Below the pieces are notes generated by a model, which was not told the DNA's origin, made no database searches, and saw only the letters and a list, made by a program, of their open reading frames with translations. The translations under genes were made by a program, and so were the position numbers. Source: Chryseobacterium sp. (GTDB lineage Bacteria; Bacteroidota; Bacteroidia; Flavobacteriales; Weeksellaceae). Taken from it: a stretch of 64,000 nucleotides of DNA. The DNA lies in contig QFQW01000006.1 of the NCBI GenBank assembly GCA_003248755.1, positions 1 through 64,000 of the forward strand. Reading direction: 5' to 3'. Shown piece after piece: positions 59,628-64,000 of this stretch (position 1 is the first letter of the stretch; each line of letters begins with the position of its first letter).

Positions 59628-61745
59628 ATGGGAAGAGATCTTAAATTTACAAGAAATATCGGTATTGCTGCGCACATTGATGCGGGTAAGACTACCACTA
59701 CAGAAAGAATTTTATTCTATACAGGTGTAAACCACAAAATTGGTGAGGTTCACGATGGTGCTTCTACAATGGACTGGATGGAGCAGGAAGCAGAAAGAGG
59801 TATTACAATTACTTCCGCTGCAACTACTTGTTCTTGGAACTTTCCAACAGACCAAGGAAAAGCTTTGCCAGAAACTAAACCTTACCACTTCAACATCATC
59901 GATACACCGGGACACGTTGACTTCACAGTAGAAGTGAACAGATCTTTGAGAGTATTGGATGGATTGGTATTCCTTTTCTCTGCAGTAGATGGAGTAGAGC
60001 CTCAGTCTGAAACAAACTGGAGACTTGCTGACAACTATAAAGTTGCGAGAATGGGATTTGTAAACAAAATGGACAGACAAGGTGCTGACTTCCTTAACGT
60101 GGTAAACCAAGTTAAGACAATGTTAGGATCTAATGCCGTTCCAATCGTTTTACCAATCGGTTCAGAAGAGGATTTCAAAGGTGTAGTTGACTTAATTAAA
60201 AACAGAGCGATCATCTGGGATGAAGCAGGACAAGGAGCTACTTTCGAAGTAGTGCCAATTCCTGAAGACATGAAAGCTGAAGTTCTGGAATATAGAGAGA
60301 AACTAGTAGAAGCTGTTGCTGACTACGATGAGACTTTGATGGAGAAATTCTTCGAAGATCCGGATTCTATCTCTGAAGAAGAAATCAACGAAGCGCTTAG
60401 AAAAGCTACTATTGATTTATCTATTATCCCGATGACTTGTGGTTCTTCATTCAAGAATAAAGGAGTACAGTTTATGCTGGATGCAGTATGTAAATATTTG
60501 CCTTCTCCATTGGATAAAGATGATATCAAAGGTACTGACCCAAGAACTGATGCTGAAATCACAAGAAAACCATCTGTAGATGAGCCTTTCGCAGCTTTAG
60601 CATTTAAGATTGCTACCGATCCTTTCGTAGGAAGATTAGCATTCTTCAGAGCATACTCTGGAAGACTTGATGCTGGTTCTTATATCTTGAACACTCGTTC
60701 AGGTGATAAAGAAAGAATCTCAAGAATCTATCAGATGCATGCTAACAAGCAAAACCCGGTAGAATATATTGAAGCTGGAGATATTGGTGCAGCTGTTGGA
60801 TTCAAATCTATCAAAACTGGTGATACAATGTGTGACGAGAAAAACCCGATCATTCTTGAATCGATGGTTTTCCCTGATCCGGTAATTGGTATCGCTGTTG
60901 AGCCTAAAACTAAAGCTGACCAGGATAAAATGGGTAACGCTCTAGCTAAATTGGCTGAAGAAGATCCTACGTTTACGGTGAGAACTGACGAGGCTTCTGG
61001 ACAAACGATCATCTCTGGTATGGGTGAGCTTCACTTAGATATCATTGTAGACCGTATGAAAAGAGAGTTCAAGGTTGAAGTAAATCAAGGACAACCTCAG
61101 GTAGAGTACAAAGAAAACTTAACAAAAGTTGCCAGCCACAGAGAAGTTTACAAAAAGCAGTCTGGTGGTAAAGGTAAATTTGCTGACATTGTATTTGAAC
61201 TAGGACCTGCAGACGAGGGTAAAGTTGGTTTAGAATTCATCAATGAGATCAAAGGTGGTAACGTTCCTAAAGAATTTGTTCCTGCAATTGAAAAAGGCTT
61301 TAAAGCTGCAATGAAAAACGGTCCTTTGGCTGGTTTCGAAGTTGAAGGTATTAAAGTTACTCTTAAAGATGGATCTTTCCACGCAGTGGATTCTGATGCC
61401 CTTTCTTTTGAAATGGCTGCTAAATTAGGATTCAAAGAAGCGGGACGTGCTGCTAAGCCAGTAATCATGGAGCCTATTATGAAACTGGAAGTTGTAACTC
61501 CGGAAGAATATATGGGTAACATCATTGGTGACCTTAACAAGAGAAGAGGTACTATCAGTGGACAAGAAGAGAAGAACGGAGCTGTTGTTATCAAAGGTTC
61601 GGTTCCATTGTCTGAAATGTTTGGTTATGTTACTACTCTAAGAACACTTTCATCAGGAAGAGCTACTTCTTCTATGGAATTAGAGAAGTACCAAGCTACT
61701 CCGCAAAACGTTGCTGAAGATATCATTGCTAAAGCAAAAGGTTAA
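59628..61745 (+). CDS. fusA: Elongation factor G
   Basis: 705-residue GTPase that drives ribosomal translocation. GTPase motifs: AHIDAGKTTTTERILFYTG (P-loop), DTPGHVDFTVEV and NKMDRQG; later domains contain GMGELHLDIIVDRMKREF and the C-terminal domain with EPIMKLEVVTPEEYMGNIIGDLNKRRG. Length and organisation are normal. No sign of a second copy in this window. Confidence 0.99.
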   Translation: MGRDLKFTRNIGIAAHIDAGKTTTTERILFYTGVNHKIGEVHDGASTMDWMEQEAERGITITSAATTCSWNFPTDQGKALPETKPYHFNIIDTPGHVDFTVEVNRSLRVLDGLVFLFSAVDGVEPQSETNWRLADNYKVARMGFVNKMDRQGADFLNVVNQVKTMLGSNAVPIVLPIGSEEDFKGVVDLIKNRAIIWDEAGQGATFEVVPIPEDMKAEVLEYREKLVEAVADYDETLMEKFFEDPDSISEEEINEALRKATIDLSIIPMTCGSSFKNKGVQFMLDAVCKYLPSPLDKDDIKGTDPRTDAEITRKPSVDEPFAALAFKIATDPFVGRLAFFRAYSGRLDAGSYILNTRSGDKERISRIYQMHANKQNPVEYIEAGDIGAAVGFKSIKTGDTMCDEKNPIILESMVFPDPVIGIAVEPKTKADQDKMGNALAKLAEEDPTFTVRTDEASGQTIISGMGELHLDIIVDRMKREFKVEVNQGQPQVEYKENLTKVASHREVYKKQSGGKGKFADIVFELGPADEGKVGLEFINEIKGGNVPKEFVPAIEKGFKAAMKNGPLAGFEVEGIKVTLKDGSFHAVDSDALSFEMAAKLGFKEAGRAAKPVIMEPIMKLEVVTPEEYMGNIIGDLNKRRGTISGQEEKNGAVVIKGSVPLSEMFGYVTTLRTLSSGRATSSMELEKYQATPQNVAEDIIAKAKG

Positions 61746-61762
61746 TTTTTAAAGTACAAGAA

Positions 61763-62068
61763 ATGTCACAAAGAATCAGAATAAAACTAAAATCTTACGA
61801 TTACAACTTGGTAGACAAGTCTGCTGAGAAAATCGTAAAAACGGTAAAGGCTACTGGTGCTGTTGTAAACGGACCAATTCCATTGCCAACGAACAAGAGA
61901 ATCTTCACAGTGTTGAGATCTCCGCACGTAAACAAGAAAGCAAGAGAGCAGTTCCAATTATCAGCTCACAAGAGATTGATGGATATCTACTCTTCTTCTT
62001 CTAAAACTGTTGATGCTCTAATGAAATTAGAACTTCCTTCAGGAGTTGACGTAGAAATTAAAGTGTGA
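61763..62068 (+). CDS. rpsJ: 30S ribosomal protein S10
   Basis: 101 residues; also the antitermination factor NusE. IRIKLKSYDYNLVDKSAEKIVKTVKATGAVVNGPIPLPTNKRIFTVLRSPHVNKKAREQFQ matches the family. It follows fusA by 17 bases and ends the operon, rather than being joined to rplC and the rest of the S10 cluster. Confidence 0.98.
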   Translation: MSQRIRIKLKSYDYNLVDKSAEKIVKTVKATGAVVNGPIPLPTNKRIFTVLRSPHVNKKAREQFQLSAHKRLMDIYSSSSKTVDALMKLELPSGVDVEIKV

Positions 62069-62093
62069 TAAATCGCATTTTGCTATGATACCT

Positions 62094-62125
62094 AAATCCC
62101 TTTTCGAAAGAAAGGGATTTTTTAT
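62094..62125 (+). terminator. Terminator after rpsJ
   Basis: AAATCCCTTT, loop TCGAAAG (62104-62110), AAAGGGATTT (62094-62120), followed by TTTTA. Confidence 0.9.
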
Positions 62126-62288
62126 GTTCCTACCTTAAATGTTAATTAAATTAAGATAGCTTAAAAAAAACTTAATAAAGTTTATTTAATAAATTTATTG
62201 AAAATGAATTTTTGGATAGATAAATTAAATAGAATTGTTAAAATTTTATTATTATTTTAAAATTAATGAATTAATCTCAATAAAATAT

Positions 62289-62296
62289 TAAATTTG
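62289..62296 (+). promoter_or_regulatory. Candidate -7 element of the metalloprotease gene
   Basis: TAAATTTG, a perfect TAnnTTTG, 20 bases before the ATG at 62316. No good TTG partner is visible in the usual window upstream. Confidence 0.4.
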
Positions 62297-62315
62297 TCGC
62301 CTTAATTTTAAAAAT

Positions 62316-64000
62316 ATGAAGAAAATTTTAGTCACTTTGTTGTTCGCTGCGACACTTCCTATGGTAAGTGCACAGTGGCGCAAAACAGAAATGCATGGCA
62401 GTAAGCTTAGAGCAACTGCAGATGATAAGTCTTATTATACTTTAGACCTGTCTCAATTGCGAAACCAATTATCATCAGCTCAAAGAATGAGAGAAGGAAA
62501 TGGAGGAGTTGAAATCAGTATCCCAACAATAGATGGGAAGGCGGAAAGGTTCAAAGTTTTCAGTTTTCCGGTAATGGTAGACGAACTTGCGGAGAAATAT
62601 CAGCTTGGATCATATTATGGTGTAAGTGTTTCTGATCCTACTGTTACAGTTAGATTTAGTGTTGCTCCCAACGATTTCCAATCTATGATGTTCAGAAATG
62701 GTGTTTCAGAATTTATTGAGCCTGCAAATACGGATAAAACAGTTTACGGTATCCATTATAAAACTGGAAAATCAGAAGCGAACGGGGTTTTCTGCTCTAC
62801 AAAAGAGCCGGGGCGTGAAGATATGAGTCAACTGATTCAGCTAGGTAATGATTATGTAAATAGCCCAATGTTTACACAAAGGAGTTCTGATAAAAAATAT
62901 AGAACATTGCGTTTGGCAATGTCCACTACCGCAGAATATGGCAACTTCTTTGGAGGAACAACTGCTGGTGCTTTGGCTCAAGTCAATGCAACTTTAACAA
63001 GGGTAAACGGAGTGTTTGAAAAAGAGTTAGGTCTGCATTTGATTATGCAAAATTATCCATCTTTACTGTATTATGGTACAGTCACAGCGGATCCCTATTC
63101 TACTGTAACGAGTGCTACTTCTCCTCCGGATGCTTGGAACACCCAATTAATGAATACTTTGCATTCTGTTGTGGGTGATGCCAATTTTGATATAGGACAT
63201 TTGTTCGGTGCTTCTGGTGGTGGTGGTAATGCAGGTTGTATTGGTTGTGTTTGTAGTAATACTCTCGCAATCGGGAATGGAACAGCTACAGATACCTATA
63301 AAGGAGCAGGAATTACTTCTCCTGCTACAGGATCTAAAAATCCCTCGACAACATATCCGCCTTCCGGAGATAGTTTTGACATAGATTATGTAGCTCACGA
63401 GATGGGACACCAGCTTGGAGCTTATCATACATATAGCTGGTATGAGGGGACAGGTGTTAATTATGAACCAGGTTCGGGATCTACAATAATGGGATATGCA
63501 GGTATTACGGGAACTGATCTCGATGTTCAGGCTCATTCAGATGCATATTTCCATGTAGGAAGTATCGCAAATATACAGACAAATTTGGCGCTGGCTTCTA
63601 AAACTTGTGATATAGAAACTGCTATTACAAATAGTCCTCCTGTAATTAACACAATGCCTGCCTATACAATTCCGTTGAATACAGCTTTTGCATTAACGGC
63701 TACAGCTACTGATCCTGATGGTGATGCTATGACTTACTGTTGGGAACAAGTAAACAGCTCTTCTTCTGCTATTGGCCAACCATGGGGGGCTGGTGCTGGT
63801 ATTAGTAATAATACATCTTACGGAAGTGGCCATGTTTTAGGAACAACTGCTACAGGAGCTATGTTTCGTTCGTTAGCTCCGGTATCATCACCAACAAGAT
63901 ATTTTCCAACTCTTGGAACTGTATTAGGTGGTGCAGTGAAAAATTTGTCAATTTGGGAGTCAACTTCTTCAGTAGCAAGATCAACGATATTTAGAGTTAC
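62316..64000 (+). CDS. Reprolysin-like secreted zinc metalloprotease (partial)
   Basis: Open to the window edge (561 codons present, C-terminus missing). The signal peptide is MKKILVTLLFAATLPMVSAQ. A long prodomain precedes the catalytic domain, whose zinc site is HEMGHQLGAYH (H361, H365, H371, E362) with the Met-turn ...TIMGYAG. This is the HExxHxxGxxH pattern of reprolysin/adamalysin-type metzincins. After it, PPVINTMPAYTIPLNTAFALTATATDPDGDAMTYCWEQV looks like a cadherin/Ig-like domain typical of such Bacteroidota proteins, which usually end with a T9SS sorting domain. Probably a secreted protease. Confidence 0.9.
   Translation, partial: MKKILVTLLFAATLPMVSAQWRKTEMHGSKLRATADDKSYYTLDLSQLRNQLSSAQRMREGNGGVEISIPTIDGKAERFKVFSFPVMVDELAEKYQLGSYYGVSVSDPTVTVRFSVAPNDFQSMMFRNGVSEFIEPANTDKTVYGIHYKTGKSEANGVFCSTKEPGREDMSQLIQLGNDYVNSPMFTQRSSDKKYRTLRLAMSTTAEYGNFFGGTTAGALAQVNATLTRVNGVFEKELGLHLIMQNYPSLLYYGTVTADPYSTVTSATSPPDAWNTQLMNTLHSVVGDANFDIGHLFGASGGGGNAGCIGCVCSNTLAIGNGTATDTYKGAGITSPATGSKNPSTTYPPSGDSFDIDYVAHEMGHQLGAYHTYSWYEGTGVNYEPGSGSTIMGYAGITGTDLDVQAHSDAYFHVGSIANIQTNLALASKTCDIETAITNSPPVINTMPAYTIPLNTAFALTATATDPDGDAMTYCWEQVNSSSSAIGQPWGAGAGISNNTSYGSGHVLGTTATGAMFRSLAPVSSPTRYFPTLGTVLGGAVKNLSIWESTSSVARSTIFRV

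Noticed and set aside
61148..61594. 148-residue minus-strand ORF opposite fusA (and similar ORFs at 46426-46902, 47041-47418 and 18823-19248)
   Set aside because: They run antisense inside well-supported genes and show no family motifs.
63147..63536. 129-residue minus-strand ORF at the window end
   Set aside because: It lies opposite the catalytic part of the metalloprotease, which has an intact HExxHxxGxxH site on the plus strand.
1..64000. CRISPR arrays, prophage, transposase or tRNA genes
   Set aside because: None seen in any gap; the repeats present are isolated copies, not spaced arrays.

Overview
The window looks like a chromosomal segment of a flavobacterium of the Chryseobacterium type (Bacteroidota, Weeksellaceae). 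The support is: low G+C; repeated promoter elements of the Bacteroidota type (TTG, about 20 bases, then TAnnTTTG); proteins with type IX secretion (T9SS) C-terminal sorting domains; many outer-membrane barrels of the TonB-dependent type; a cbb3 oxidase; a fused IcmF mutase; and short repeat families of the kind I know from Chryseobacterium and Flavobacterium. The genus is an inference. No rRNA, tRNA, CRISPR array, phage or transposase was found.

Layout. 1-4859: cbb3 oxidase start (ccoN, cut by the window edge), ccoS, the copper-ATPase ccoI and a divergent Crp/Fnr regulator, with two matching TGAC-N4-GTCA palindromes. 4946-7886: panB, a lipoprotein esterase, a small unknown and an RluA-type pseudouridine synthase. 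7930-16731: three tandem outer-membrane barrels and, divergently, a small lipoprotein plus a LytS/LytTR two-component pair. 16822-19560: a compact acyl carrier protein, acyl ligase, SDR and hexapeptide acyltransferase operon. 19761-20737: an ECF sigma factor with a small membrane partner.

20773-30239 is the most interesting part: a very AT-rich cluster that looks like a ribosomally made, modified peptide (RiPP) system. It encodes a 48-residue double-glycine precursor, a HExxH-family (here HQxxH) putative peptide-modifying enzyme, a free periplasmic TonB-C-like protein, a TPR protein, a C39-peptidase ABC exporter, an outer-membrane barrel, a tiny lipoprotein and a divergent TPR/transmembrane/AraC regulator. 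A strong hairpin terminator lies between the precursor and the enzyme gene, so the peptide is probably made in excess over the machinery.

30309-35672: two aconitases (mitochondrial-type and AcnB). 35957-40225: DUF2752 and WG-repeat-like genes, a TPP riboswitch with its outer-membrane receptor, and a T9SS protein behind nested inverted repeats. 40319-44834: HU-like protein, thioesterase, a GxxExxY gene bounded by inverted repeats, a 2-hydroxyacid dehydrogenase, a serine hydrolase lipoprotein and a frameshifted 2'-5' RNA ligase-like gene. 45022-48196: a second ECF sigma operon with DUF4252 proteins. 48245-58560: YciI-like protein, FAD oxidoreductase, IcmF (with a short repeat inside its coding sequence), a leucine-rich-repeat T9SS protein, a GT-C-like membrane protein, Dps and an unknown secreted protein. 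58709-62068: rpsL-rpsG-fusA-rpsJ, ended by a terminator. 62316-64000: a reprolysin-like metalloprotease cut by the window edge.
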